Assembly: GCA_021234155.1 (NCBI GenBank) | Contig: JAJEKV010000574.1 | Span: 1-64,000 of the forward strand | Origin: Isoetes taiwanensis | Lineage: Eukaryota > Streptophyta > Lycopodiopsida > Isoetales > Isoetaceae | Reading direction: 5' to 3' | Length of the DNA: 64,000 nucleotides | Shown: in pieces, positions 35,700-48,211 of the stretch | Layout of the letters: each line of letters starts with the position of its first letter | How positions within the stretch are numbered: position 1 is the first letter of the stretch | Position numbers and translations under genes: made by a program | Notes under the pieces: generated by a model | Databases searched by the model: none | The model's input: the letters and a program-made list of their open reading frames with translations, nothing else | What the model was told of the DNA's origin: nothing

Positions 35700-38600
35700 A
35701 ATACCATGCCTCGAGAAGAGCAAGTCCGACGAAAAATGCAGCAGAAAGCTCCGGTCAGCGCTACCATAGGTGATGCGAGTAAGCGATGTAGCGGTGTATC
35801 TAAGATCGGTGTGCACCGCTTTCGGACATGGGCATATCTTTGGGCCGCAATTTGGAGGGCATGGTGCTCATCCTCTATCACGTGCATCTCACAAACCGAC
35901 ATATCCTCTCCTGCAGGGGATCCGTGCCCGCCATTCACCCCCGACTGTTTCAATTCCGAGGTAATGGGAACCCGTCCTTATGGCGCAATAGCTCTCCGTT
36001 TCTTCCACGAGAGATGTGTGCTTGGCACCGATGGGGTCCATGCTCAAGGCGGGATTAATCGAAGGCGTGATAGTGCTACGTCTTGGGCTTTGCAAGAGTA
36101 GAGGCATCCCATGGGGTGGCGGCATAGCCCGCATCCAATTGCCCATTCGCATGTCGGAATGCGCGATTGCCACCATCATTTGGTAATCCATAGACCACCT
36201 CCTAAACCATCCCTTACGATTAGCTTTCGTGCCATACCCTCTTCATTGGGGCCCCGTGCATTAACAACATGGCTGTGGAGGCAAGTGATGATCATCCATC
36301 CCATCCACCTTATAGAAGCAAGTAAGATGCTGCGCGCATAGCGAATCTTTGTAAAGGCGAACCCCGTCTCATACAACAAAATCGTCACGATGCGGTGTCC
36401 TTCACTCCCAAGCTATATGTCAAGAAAGCTTTACGCACCCTTTCCAACCTATCCCACGATATTTTTGCTAAGCTGCTTTGGGCCCCAAACCTCCACCCCA
36501 TATAGCAGCACCGGCTCGACCAAAGCCCTAAGCGGGTGTGCTCTCCTGCATGATCCACATAGATCTATCCGGCAACACGCATTTTGCCTTCGCATATAAA
36601 GCCTTCCGGCCTGACCTGGCTCTCCTCTCCACACACTCATCCCACAAAGATGTTAGTAGTGAAATCAATTCCCGGATACTTTGAAGCTCGCACCATCTCC
36701 ACTTCCCGCCCCTTGTAATATAACTCCGGGATAGGGGTGTTGCGAGGACGAGGATCGTGAGAAGCTTAGTTTTGTGCAAGTTCTTTGTCATTCCGTTGCC
36801 CCCCACGTAACCCATCGAGGGCATCCAAATGTTGCCGCATCTTTGCTGGCCGTGTGGGCTAGCAAAGCTACATCATCCGCATATAAGTAATCGGCTCACG
36901 AGGAGGTCGTGATCAGATAATTGCACCGGCTCCCCATGGTGCTTTGCATCCACGTCTCCAAGCTATCAATGTACAACCCAAAAATCGTTGGAGACAGCGG
37001 GCAGCCGCTTAACTCCCATAGTGCTAGCTACCGCGATCTTCATAAGGCGGTGCGGCATAAATTCCATCATAAAAGCTGGTGCACCCCATTACGCAACTCT
37101 GTGGAACTTCGAGTCTTGCAACCTCACGCCACAAAGCATGTCTCTTGGAAGCGGTATCATATGCGGTCTTAAAATCTACAAAGCGGCAATACAAGTCTGT
37201 CGGCGCATTCGGGCTTTGCCCTCCATCAACACTCTCAAAGTGAAGATATGGTGGCCGTGGAGTGATCCGGGCTTAAAGCTTGCTGGCCAATTGCCGCACC
37301 CCTGCCTCCTCGGCCCACTTAGTAAGTTTCTTCTCCACCACCCGCCGGGAGCTTTGCAAGCAAATGAGCTTACCATAATCATCCGGTAATTAAGCGGCTC
37401 ATCGAAGTATTACCGGCTTTATGAGCGGGAACAACCTTACTAACCATCCACTCGGGGAAGCCCCTCGCCGAGAGCACGGTTAATGATCACCGCGTGGGGG
37501 CCTACCACGAGATGGGCCACCCCATTTTCAACTCTACCGCAGCCCCGTGAAATCCCTTTGCCTTGCCATTTCGCGGATGCCCGAGACCCTCTTTGGACAT
37601 CCTCGCGTGAGCTGCGGCACCTCTCCTACGATCCGGGACCACGGCATTAGCTCACGGGGTCATATAACTCCGCAAGCCGGTGCATCCATTGCTCCACACT
37701 TACATTACCGGCCACCGGGCGCTTCTTGTATAACACCTTACGCCAAAAGCTTTTTGGCTCGCCATGAGCATGTCAAACAAGCGCTCCCGGATTTCTGCCA
37801 TGTATCTCCCCTTGTTGGCTTTTAGGAAGAGCTTATAGTCTTGCGAGGTCCGGAGGCGCAAATTGTGGATCTATGACCAAGCGCGGTGGCTCTTTAGAGC
37901 CTTGCAATCGACATCAAACCGCGGGTTCTCGGGGAAAATGTGCGGTATCCCTCCTTGGAGGGCCCTTCACGCAAAGGAAGCCTCGGCGGTACGCAAGCGG
38001 CGCCCTCACCGACCATGCACAATTGTTTTTGCGTGTGTAGAAGCTATCAAACCCACAGTAACTCCCACCACCCGCACGATTCATATTGTCCACATACGAT
38101 GGCGTGGGGCGTATGGTAACCCTCCACGCCCTCTTTGCGGTGTCTCCACTATTGAGTGCTCCCAATTCAGCGTGACATAAAGCGGGTAGTGATCGACAAA
38201 GCCTCCTCATCCCACGTAGCGTGTGCCAATGGAGAAGTGTGTAACCATGTCAAGTCTTTGCTTCAGGGGCGAGAAGGTAATCCAACACACTAGCTCCCCA
38301 TCCCGCCTATCACTCCCGCAGTAACACCCGAGGTGTGGCCATGTGCATACCATTACAAATTACCATGTCAAAAACACGGCGGTTTGGACCCGGTACTTTT
38401 GCCAAATGGTCTAGCCACCATATCACAGGGAATGCCGTGTATGTTGAATAGCGGTACATCTCAAGCCAAAGCGGATCATCATTATCGTCACCTTGGAAGG
38501 TCACCGATACGCAACTCCGCCATCTGAGCATTGAAATCTCCAAGCAAAAACACATCCCTGCCGTCTATAGCGATCTATGTCATCATACTGTTCCCTATAC

Positions 38601-39081
38601 GACATCACGGACATCGTAATACGCATCATGTACTGGTAGAACTTAGAGCCCTTTGCATGGGGAATGTAGCGGCTAGCAAGAAAACAATGGGACATGACCG
38701 GGCTCTAATACCATTACCCACATGTAGCGGTTAAATGCATCGGACTTACGAAGTGTGATCTTGCATGCTAAAGGCGTCCCTAAAGTAGCAAGCCACTCCA
38801 CCGTACGCGTCGCCATGGCTCATTAGCAAGTGAGAAATGCCGATATCCTTGAATGTCGGCAATCGATGCCCTTCATACTCCCATGTCTCTAGGTAGGAAG
38901 GCGATGTCCATGTCTGTGCGCGATCCCATTCAAGCCCAGCGCCCATACGCCCACGGGAAGCCCCTACAATTCGGAAACAATGCGAAGACACTTTCCTATG
39001 CCGATTGCGGCTATGGATCCATCGAGTGCCCGGGGGCGGTGTGGTTGGAATAACTTCAGGCAGCCCGCTCCGCGGGACCAC
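35700..39081 (-). pseudogene. LINE ORF2: endonuclease, RT, C-terminal Cys/His segment
   Basis: Reading down the minus strand: a decayed endonuclease with SYLETWEYEGHRL and DAYGGVACYFRD (39000-38770) and LLGDFNAQMAELR-like words near 38545-38520. A linker near 37770-37690 reads EPKSFWRKVLYKKRPVAG. RT follows with RALGEGLPEWMV (37470), GCPLSPTIFGLYIDSLETW (about 37005-36950) and the catalytic YLYADDVALLAHTASKD (about 36885-36840). Then PLRALVEPVLLYGVEVWGPK (36540-36480). Near 36000-35870 the C-terminus has AIRTGSHYLGIETVGGEW and CEMHVIEDEHHALQIAAQRY, a Cys/His segment seen in some plant LINEs. The frame breaks at many sites; no stretch over about 170 codons is open. Confidence 0.85.
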
Positions 39082-39111
39082 GATGGATGTCTTTGCGGTT
39101 TGTGGAAGGCC

Positions 39112-40330
39112 TCAATCAGCCCTCTCCGGGCCGGCTGCACGGCGATGCCCCTGGACGCTCTGCCCGCGACAATTTGTTTCAGGAGTCTTTGCCCTCATAG
39201 CTGTCGACGAGGAGGCACATATACCCTTCATCTTGCCATTAACCAAACCGGTGACCCCTCCAAATTTTGCCGAATCTCTCTTATCTTGACCAACTCTTGG
39301 CTTCTTTCCCGTTGTTGCGGTGGCGTGAGATCGAGATCGGTATATGGGCGTACCTTTCAAGCGGGGTGCGTTGCAACAACAAAGATTTTGCCTCCCAATC
39401 CAAGGCGCAAACTTAACTAGCCAGGGTCTCATGCTCGGTCCTCGACCACGATTGGACTCTTGATAACCAAATCGTAATTGAGCTTTGCAAGTACCGGGTG
39501 GTAAGCTTACGGCAAATCCTCGCCTTGCTCCTCCGGCAATCCCCCAAGCCCAATAAGGTTGAGGCGGCGTGCACGGATGTCTTGCTCCTCACGGTACACT
39601 TGGCCGATTCCACCGAGCCACCTCGGCCTGCGGTATGGGGGTCTTTGGTGCCGGGCGGCGTGGTGCACTGGGACTCGTTGCACCTCCATTGGAGGTCCTC
39701 GCATCTCTTCTAACGTAAGTGGGCCATATGGTTCTCTATATGTGAGCATCTTCGACATCTCTGATATGCGCCTTTGCTTCATCAAAGGAATTGGAGCACG
39801 CCCCGCACCGCTTCCACATCCTTTTCCTTAGCATCTATCCGACCCAGCCATGCTTGTGACTTGTACAATCTGCTGGAGCAACCCCTTCATGTCGGCCGAT
39901 TAGTCTTGCGCCATGTCTTCCATCCACTTCTTGGTGGACCTTATCCAAGCGGTGCCCCATCTCGAGTGACTAGGCTGCGTTGTTGCTTGTATCTCCCCTC
40001 TTATCGGTCATGCCTTTTGGGCTCCCCGCAATCATAATCCCCAAGCCGAACTTCCACAAGGGAAATTCGCTCCTTCATTGGAGAAGCCGCTTCTTGAGCG
40101 ACTGGCGGCGGATGGTCCGTGATGCCTCAAGCTTGCCGACTTAGCACGGAGGGAACCGGCCTGTTCTGTACAACCACGATTGCCTCTGTGTGATATCTGC
40201 TTTCGATGGGGACGAGGTATCCAAATTGCGGGCTCTTTTCTTCAACGCATGCATCTTTGTCGGGGGTGGCCATAGAGGGTCGGACTGTCGTGTGGATTCC
40301 GTCGACTAAAACAGAGGAAACACCATACAA
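39112..40330 (-). pseudogene. LINE ORF1-like region
   Basis: Minus-strand frames include REEQDIRARRLNLIGLGGLP followed by EEQGED (39590-39500). These resemble the RRxNLxxxGLPE wording of L1-type ORF1 RNA-binding proteins. Charged stretches upstream (KERISLVEVRLGDYDC near 40070) could be coiled coil. Position 5' of the endonuclease fits ORF1. Frame-broken. Confidence 0.6.
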
Positions 40331-40344
40331 ATCATACAAACCGG

Positions 40345-40416
40345 ATAAGACTACTTTGAACAATATAACCAATGTGCTAACGTGATTTTTTTTTATCCTA
40401 AGTCTATGTTTTTTTT
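40345..40416 (-). repeat. Repeat copy 2, middle part, with LINE target duplication
   Basis: Continues the repeat after the LINE (ATAAGACTACTTTGAAC, box A-like region degraded). The segment 40395-40416, ATCCTAAGTCTATG plus T's, is duplicated at 41512-41533 with one mismatch. Confidence 0.8.
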
Positions 40417-41511
40417 TTTTTTTTTTTTTTTTTTTTGAAGAACCGCGTGTCATCAATATATTAAAAGAATGGTAATGTTACAAAGCAAGTGAGGAGGAAG
40501 GACAAACTGCCCCAAAGAGACGGCGATACCTCGACACTCCACAATAAACTCACGTAAAAATCGCAACTCTCTTGCTGTACAAACCGACCATCACCATCTA
40601 CTACACCCAAGAAGTCCCGCCAAATAGCAAACTTTCGCTCTACTAATTAAAGGGGAACACCGAAAGCTTTGAAATAGCTTGTACCGAGTCGAGGAATCGG
40701 GGAGGTGCAGTTCTTGAATCCCGAAAGATCCACAACTATCGCCGCCTAAATCAGCCACACCAACCAAGCCACGCGACGGATGCAAGGCTTTTGCCGCCAA
40801 GAGCGGCCAAGCACCAGGATACACATGAAGCAAAGAATGGCGGCTAGTCAATCTCACTCAAACAGGCCCGACCCAATCCGGTGCAGCAGCAAGTGAGGGC
40901 ATAAAACCGGACAATGCTCCACGATCTCCACGATGAAGGCCACAACAAAAGAGAGGGCTCACACAGGCCTAAAGCCCCGATTTCATAAGGGCATTCACCA
41001 CGATACAGCGGTGCACCACGCCCTGAAGCACCTAACAGCCGGTGGGGAAGTGAGCTCCATCTCCACGTCAAACCAAAGCGCCATCGAGAACACGGAGGCT
41101 GCAGAGACCACTTGCACGGAAGGGGGGAGTGTCATGAATAGCCGGCCACCGGTAACAAGACCGCACAAAACAAGAAGACACATCATCCGGATGAGCCTTC
41201 CAAACTTGCACCACCACATCATCACGAGGGACTATAGGTATGTGTAGCGGAATGCTCGCCACTTGTTCCCGGATGCCACTTTCGGCGAAAAGCGAAGCTC
41301 GAAAAAGAACTCCCACCGAAGCTAGTGACCACCCCAATACCAATCCTCCAAGGTGAGCCGCGGCCTTTCGCCTCCAAGAACCGAGCGTCAGAGCATGCCT
41401 GATGGCGACCAAGGGCAAGTGCTTGCGAGGGGCTAGAGGAACCCACAAGAAAGGAGAAGAGTGGTGATAAGCGAGGCATAATCTAAAATTTTGGAAGAGC
41501 ACACGCACATG
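40417..41511 (-). mobile_element. 5'-truncated LINE with poly(A) tail
   Basis: On the minus strand the element ends in a run of about 20-28 A's (plus-strand T's at 40409-40436, the first ones shared with the target duplication). It is bounded by a duplication of about 22 bp, 40395-40416 and 41512-41533. The 1.1-kb body holds small ORFs (41508-41068, 40857-40591) with no clear RT domain, consistent with a LINE 3' untranslated end. Confidence 0.8.
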
Positions 41512-41640
41512 ATCCCAAGTCTATGTTTTTTTTATAACAACCCATTCAATTGTTTTGGGGATATGGTCCATGGTTTCAGGAATTGTTATTTTTACATCCA
41601 TATCAAATCCCCTTGGAACCCCTGTATCTACAAAAATTTG
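41512..41640 (-). repeat. Repeat copy 2, right part
   Basis: Matches 16975-17090 (TATAACAACCCATTCAA, ATGGTTTCAGGA, CATATCAAATCCC) and completes the copy interrupted by two LINEs. Confidence 0.85.
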
Positions 41641-43982
41641 TGCACGTCTTCTAATAGTATTTTTGAGCATCAAGACCATTTTTTGTCATAGTCTGAGTGT
41701 TGCTTTAGGAAAACCTTGTTTTTACAAACTTTTTCCCCTGGATTGATCACCCATCGTCACCATGCATGTGGTTGCTATACATCTACTAGCATTTTAATAT
41801 GGTTCGTCATCTAGTTTCTAACGTTTATGAGAGTACATGGTGTAAGAGCAATGATAAACGTATCAATAAAAAAGATATCCATCCATTTATTTGATCATTT
41901 CTTAGCCATATATAACGATATCAAACCAGATTAACCTCTTTTTAAGTGATCCTAACATAAGTGGCTGGGTGTTGGATATCAAGCTTTTGGTGTTCAGGTT
42001 TGATCAGTTTCTATGGCACCAAAATCTTTTCCCTCTGATCAGGCACAAGACCTTTGTTCTCCTTAGTTGTTTATGGTCCCTTCCTCCATACAAATGGGCC
42101 TTCTCCCAATGTCCAACAACCAAAATCACTATCATTCAATGTGTCATCAACATTGAGTGCTCCTATGTCTTTATTATAGTCAAAAAATTGTCAACTAATC
42201 AACAATAATAAAGATTGATGTTTATCTTTTATGTTACTGTTATACAAGGCTGGTAACTAACATTAAGTTAGTTAGCACATACCTTGTTAGGGTCAAGTTT
42301 GTAGGTCTAATTAATATGCGATAATGTATCTCTTTGGCTATAATGTATTGTTACCAAGTGGCCAAGTGATCTATGATGCGTGCACATCCCATCATGGCAA
42401 TCTATGGGTCCTACTTCCATTGTTGATTCAAACCTGAGATCAAATGTCAATCACTAAAGGAAAGCATGACATTAGTTAGAGAATCATGCATAGTCTGGTG
42501 CTTTAAGGAATCCGGTCATAGATTGAAGAAAAGTTGCAAATGACCAGCGACAAACATGGCTTCTATTCAATTAGGGGAAACTAAGAATGCTCCCTAGATT
42601 ACACCCTCAAGTCTAGAAGGAAATCTTAGATTGCACCCTCAAGAGGAGAACATGCTAACATGTATATGAGAAATTCACAACCAAGTGTGAAAGAGAGACG
42701 ACTTGTATATACTTATATAATAGGTAATACCATATTTGTGGGATTAAAACTTTTATGAAAGTGTATGTAAGTGAAGTATAGTACATTTAACTCTGCTAAT
42801 GGGCAGAATAGACAATGAAAAGAATATGTGATGTGAAAATTGAGTGATGTTGAGCATATGTGCAGGATAGGCGTCCTTTTACTATATTTTGTGCCGTATA
42901 GGCGTATACAGAACCAAGGACAAAGTTGAGTTTTTTCTATATGATGTAAGTAGTCTGCAGAGACAGAATTCAACGCATCAGGGATTTGGTTACTAAAGGG
43001 GTGAATAGGTCGGGCCCGCTCATTTCCCATTAAGTCATAAATTTTGTCCTTTCTTGCCCCATAAGTCTTATTTAATATGGCTGAAAGCATGCTAAAGCTC
43101 AGCGCTGGCTTAGAAGAATGGAAAAGGTTTTTCTTGAAAGCCTGGCAATTAGATAGCCTGTTATGCAGATAGCCTGGCATTTTATAATATACTTTCATGT
43201 ACATCAATATCCCACGTTCCTTAAGAACAACCACCATTCAACAACATGCTTGCCTTACCCATCTGATGTCATATCCTTAGCAAGCACATTAATGCCAGAC
43301 GTGGAGCTTTCTTTTACAGTCAAAAAGTGTTCAATGTCATAGGTAGACTACAATATATTATAAAACCTGTAATGGTAGAAATGAAAACTATTATCAAGCA
43401 ACTTCTGTTTAACATAATTGGTTGACACCTCATCTCGGGTCCTCCATTAGTGCAAAGAAAGCAATGTCTTGGTATAATCCAACAATCAGAAAGATATGGG
43501 GAACAGCATATGAGGGCCCCCACTCTGATTTACCTTTAATTTACAAACATAACCTGTTATAATAAGAATTGAGGCGCATCAAAGTAATATTTTACTCATA
43601 TTCGGGCTTCCATGCCTAAGGCATTAGAAAGCTACACAATGTCCATTATTTCTTAAACCCAATGCACATACTAGAATCCCCTAAATGTACAATACAGTTC
43701 AATGTAACTTCAGGCATCTTAACAACCCAATGTACAGCAGAAACACAACTGGTCCCAAACGGATGCCGATGTACAATCTTTATGTCTCCAGGCTCAGGTA
43801 AGCAAAGGCGTCCAAAAGTCTCCAATTTCAACCATAAAAATTCAATTGATAGGGAGATTTCACCAACTGAGAAAATTTCTTACCCCACAATGTCATTATC
43901 ACTGTCAATGTCACACAAAGAGATGACACAACTATTTGAACAATCCTCACAAGACCCAATTCGATCGTTCATTCTTAAAGAC
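41641..43982. other. Intergenic; one unassigned 174-aa ORF; 3' flank of NET gene
   Basis: Minus-strand ORF 43237-42713 (174 aa) is long for this AT content but has no motif I recognise and low-complexity hydrophobic parts; probably incidental. Near 42500 a frame with VWCFKESGHRLKKSC vaguely recalls a zinc knuckle but lacks proper spacing. The stretch 43640-43980 probably holds the 3' untranslated region of the minus-strand NET gene. Confidence 0.4.
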
Positions 43983-45390
43983 CTAGACTCTGTTTTTTGA
44001 ATTCCTCTTGAGGCTATCCTTTATAGATGGCATGCACACCTTCACAATGTCCTGGAGCCTGTGAATGTTCTCCTTGTAAATATATATAGAAGAGCTAAGC
44101 TCCCGAATCACTGCCCTTTTCCCTTCTGCACAATCTAGAATGTTCTCTGCCTGCTGCTTGTTTTCGTCTTTCAAAACCTCCAGTTTTGTTTCCAACTCCT
44201 TAGTCTTTTGTAGTATGGTAAAATTCTCAGCTTCCAATGTCCTGACTTGTTGTTGGAGAGACAAGACCAATGCCTCCTTTTCATTAACAGCCAGTTGAAG
44301 ACCAGAATGCTCTTCTTTCAACCTTTTGTTGCTTTGGATGACACTTGTAACTGCTCCTTTTGCAAACCTAAAGGCTGCTAAGGTCACTACAACATCGTTT
44401 AGGAGTCTTGTTTTTTCCTCTTCTAAGCCCTGCACAACTTCTGCACTAGACAGATTCTGTCTCCTTGCCTCTTCCTGAGCCAGAGACAACTTGCTTTGAA
44501 GTTCATTTACTGTAAAAAGGCTAGCTGCAACCTGGCTTTCTAAAACCTGCTTTTCGTCATCGAACTTCTTAGATGCAAGGTTGGCTTCTCCTCTCATCCT
44601 ATTAATTTCTTTCTGCAATCGAACAACATCTTCCCTTAGACCATGAACCCTTCTCTCAGCATCCTTATACTGCTCAAACCTTTCTCTGCATCTATCAGAC
44701 AGTGTTTTATTCTCCACACGTAAGTGCGCAACGGTCTGCTGGAGTTTCTGAATCTCTATATTCGTTACATTTTCTGCCTCTGAATCAGAAGAGGAAGAGG
44801 AGGAGGAAGAATCCTCCCCATCTGCAGTATTCCCTGTCTTAGTTTCTGAGCTAGATACCTCAGATCCAGCATCCTCGTCTGCTGTAGAAATTTCTATAGT
44901 CTCCTGATGAGAATTTGAATCCTTCCATGTATCCATGTTACTGTTCTGCTTTCTGAAGGTAAGCTGTTTTCCAAAGGGTGAGGCTTTTGGTGAATCTATA
45001 ACAAGCCCATATTGAAGCTGCAAGGGCGGGGGCACATTCTGGCGTATGTTTGCCGACAGCTGATCATACCGTTCTGCAAGAACACGGTACCCTCGGAAAA
45101 ATTGCTCTACAAGATTAAGAAGCTCTGGCCTTTTCTGGTAGTACATTTCTGCTCGCTTAGCGAAGGAATCAGCATCGCAATCGACAATATTTAGCATAGC
45201 TTTCACGTTTATTTCTACGTCTGGCAGGGAGCATTTCGAGATCAACAGAGGATTTAGGAAGTAAATGAAGAAATAAGTAAAGTTAGAATAAAGTACCATT
45301 CACGTTTTCTTGAAGCCATTTTGAGTGTTTGGGTCGAGCGTTCTTATCCCACCACCAAGAAGGTGATCCTCCGGCACCCATTTTCGACAT
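43983..45390 (-). CDS. NET-family actin-binding protein (NAB domain), two exons
   Basis: Exon 1 is 45390-45297 and exon 2 is 45220-43983. The 76-bp intron has GT and AG ends, and joining gives 443 codons in frame. The start ATG at 45390 opens the KIP1-like NAB domain: SWWWDKNARPKHSKWLQEN in exon 1, then INVKAMLNIVDCDADSFAKR and AERYDQL in exon 2 (residues about 11-85). NAB domains bind F-actin. After residue 85 come a Pro-rich linker and an acidic Ser-rich run (SSSSSSSSDSEAE, about 170-185). A long coiled coil follows (about 190-410). The C-terminal EGKRAVIRELSSSIYIYKE resembles the IRQ motif of NET3/NET4 proteins, with IRE instead of IRQ. NETs link actin to membranes. Length and IRQ-like end suggest the NET3/4 type. 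No lesions seen, so it is probably functional. Confidence 0.93.
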
Positions 45391-47260
45391 GATTCAAGCG
45401 CGGAAGCTCCTGAAGGATCTAAAAAATTTCAATTTGGCGAACAAACTGATATCGCAGGATCAGATGAACCGTGTTTCTGAAGACAACAGCAAAATGAATG
45501 AGCAAATGCCTTGAAACATCATAAAAAACGAAATGAACGGCACTGAAACAGACATGCAAACTGGGCTAAAGCAATGAAATTGGGTTCGAAAGGAAAGACT
45601 TTCGAATCGAGACTACAGAACGAAACAAGCTTTGAACGGATTTAAGAACAGAGCATGCATAAAAATAACCTGATTTAAACCCAGGAAGAATCGTTTGAAC
45701 TATTTTGCAGAGGTAGGAACGGTAAATTTGATAGCCAAAATTGGGTACCTGGGCAGAGCCAAATCAGCCGGATCATCTCGAATCCTTCGCAGAGACTCCT
45801 CGCCAAAATGGCCCGCTTCTGGCAAAGACAATACATGAGCTTGCACGTGTCAGAAAAGGTCAAGATGTGCCCGGAATTACGTGGCAGAATCAGGATTGTA
45901 GGAATAAGCACGAGCGGATGACGGCTGCGATAATCTCAAGGGAGAGAACATCGCAGCCGTTCATAAGGGAGGGAAAGGGGGGTACCGATTGGGGCCTGTG
46001 TAAAAAGGTTCTGTATAATCAGATTAGAATATGTCTCAAATGAGTGGTGCGGTGTGAAAAGGGTTTTATATCATGCCTTCACGTTTTCGCATGATGAAAA
46101 AACCAATAGTAGCCTTTGGAAAAGAAAACAAATTCAATAGTGGCTTAGAGAAAAGCATCCTCAAGGTCCTAAACTAACAAACGCGTTCTTTCTCACGCCA
46201 TGCTCCTCTCTATGCCCTTATGATCAACCTCTATGACCTTTCTAACTAAAAATCGTGTCCGGACCACAATCTTGAGCACACGTTCTCGCATCGTCCAAAG
46301 GTGCTTTAAGACGTGCTGAATGAGCATCAAAGATAAGAGATCATATGGAGACTTTGAAGGATTCTATAGGCCCGTCCTTAAAAGATTTTTGAAGGATTCT
46401 ATAGGCCCATCCTTAAAAGATTTGTTTACTCAGTCATTTTCCAGAATTTAAGGTTTATAGACTAGCATAAGAAAGTTACTAACTTCATGTTCCATGAATG
46501 AACTCAACTTCGATCCTTCAAGGAAAGTATAATTTGTTGTGACCTAATTTCTTTCCTCCTCCATGAAATCTGTTATTCTCCTAGTGAGGTTACCTTAGCT
46601 TACCTTACCTTTACCTTGTCTCAATTGGATATTAAATTTGTTGAAATACTAAATACAATGGGGTTTGGAACATGTAACCACGTGAAACATGAAGGTGGTT
46701 TGTTTTCGCCGTATCTTAAGGGGTCATAAGGGTTTTAGGAAATTGACATGGTTTTATAGTCGAAAACCACAGATAGGGTTCATGCGGATTGCACTTTTTT
46801 GGGGTTGCCAGTAGGGGCAACCCATTTGGTGTAGAGAGGAATGACTTGTGGAAGGCCTCGATTTAGTTCGGATGTAATATTCAATGGAATAATCTAAAAT
46901 TTTCGGAACATATGTGATTGTTTGGGATGGTCATGATGCATATGGGGTAGAGATCTTTTGGCAAATACGTAGAAGGTGGATTTTTAGGTGCGTTCATGTG
47001 GTTCTTACTTGTGTTCCAGGTAACTAAGAAAACTCTAATTTTTGCGTCTTTATGATAAATAATTTTGATGCCAATTCTTGAAAATGTTACGAAATCTTTC
47101 AAAGGGAATTGAAAAAAAAAAAATATTAACGTGACTCATAGCTGAAGATGATGAAGCAGCTGAAAGGTTGATCTGGGAAAAGCGAAAATGTAAATTAGAA
47201 TAGGGTGAGGAACTTGCAGTGAAAATGGTTAGAAAGCTTGTAATGATGGCATAGGTGCAT
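45391..47260. other. Upstream flank of NET gene and intergenic
   Basis: 45391-46100 would hold the NET leader and promoter; no definite TATA box assigned. There is a direct repeat near 46357-46425 (AAGGATTCTATAGGCCCRTCC twice, about 35 bp apart). Nothing else is supported. Confidence 0.45.
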
Positions 47261-47264
47261 ATAT

Positions 47265-47560
47265 ATTGATGAACTCAATCTATGTGGATGATATTTTGTT
47301 ATGCCTGATTGCTCAAGGTTACACCTAGTTAAAGAGTATCCAGTATCAAGCTAAGATGGGAGTTGTGCCAAATAGTGGAACTGCACGTGAACGGTCATTT
47401 GCAAGAAGCTAAGTACTTATCATGTATCTTTGTCTAGATCAAGATCAAGCTCACATTACCTTAAAATTGAGACATAAAAGGCATATCTAAAATAGAAACA
47501 CAAAGAGACTTGCATTACATAGAGATGAGTATGTTCTCTTCCATTCTGCTTGTTACAGGG
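47265..47560 (+). mobile_element. Possible Ty1/copia RT remnant
   Basis: The plus strand at 47270-47310 reads LNSIYVDDILLCL, matching the copia catalytic block (YVDDILL). Downstream frames do not give further convincing domains, so this rests on one motif. Confidence 0.35.
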
Positions 47561-48211
47561 GGACATGTGCATTGAGACATGCCATATTTGCCAACTCTAT
47601 TGTGGAACGATTAGAATTTTCCATGCAGCAAATGATGAGCTAGATGGTGATATATGTGATATGAACTAACATGAAGCTATTTAGTGTCTTTATATTATGT
47701 ACTTAATCTTTCATTTGATAGATCTCAATACTGTTGCATGCCATTGTATGCACCAGAAAACTTATCTTTCTCATCCTGCTTCTAGCAAGCAAATGAAGTG
47801 GGAAAAGGTGGAAGCAAATAAGGTTACCATTAATATACCTCAATAATGTTGCCTGGCATCATATGTAATAAGAAACTTGGTTTTCTCTTCTTATTCCCAA
47901 CGAGTAAAGGAAAGGGAAAGGTGGAAGCAAACAAGGTGTGTAAGATATGGTTGTTGTAAGGTTATCTTATGTGCATTTTGTGAACTAGCTTTAGTTTTCA
48001 GTCCATCTCTATTGGAATTGATAGGTTTGTTATTGTAATGGTCATTGATCATTGTTTGAGCTTATCTGCGTATCTCTCTCAGTTGTCTAATAAAGCATGC
48101 CTTACTTGGTAAAACTTGTGCGAAGGAGGTGTTGGTCCAAAAAACAAAAAAAATAGTTTGTCTCCGTTAGTAAACCAAGTTACAGAGGCGTATCAATGTC
48201 TTAACCACGAT

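Larger units (their letters stand above)
35513..40344 (-). mobile_element. Near full-length two-ORF LINE with CTTC-type tail
   Basis: A 4.8-kb insertion inside the repeat copy, flanked by ATAAG at 35508-35512 and 40345-40349. On the minus strand the order is an ORF1-like region, then endonuclease, RT and a Cys/His C-terminus, ending in a short (CTTC)n tail (plus-strand AAGG at 35511-35528) instead of poly(A). The region is more GC-rich than its neighbours. Many stops and frameshifts show it is inactive. Both ORFs and a tetranucleotide tail together make the clade hard to name; L1-like and RTE-like traits are mixed. Confidence 0.85.

Noticed and set aside
42480-42545. Copia-type zinc knuckle (VWCFKESGHRLKKSC)
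   Set aside because: Cys/His spacing does not fit C-x2-C-x4-H-x4-C and no neighbouring copia domain is convincing.
42713-43237. 174-aa minus-strand ORF as a gene
   Set aside because: No recognisable domain, no splice context, hydrophobic low-information sequence; mentioned only within the intergenic entry.
43662-44000. Plus-strand 112-aa ORF at the 3' end of the NET gene
   Set aside because: Antisense shadow of the NET 3' end and its flank.
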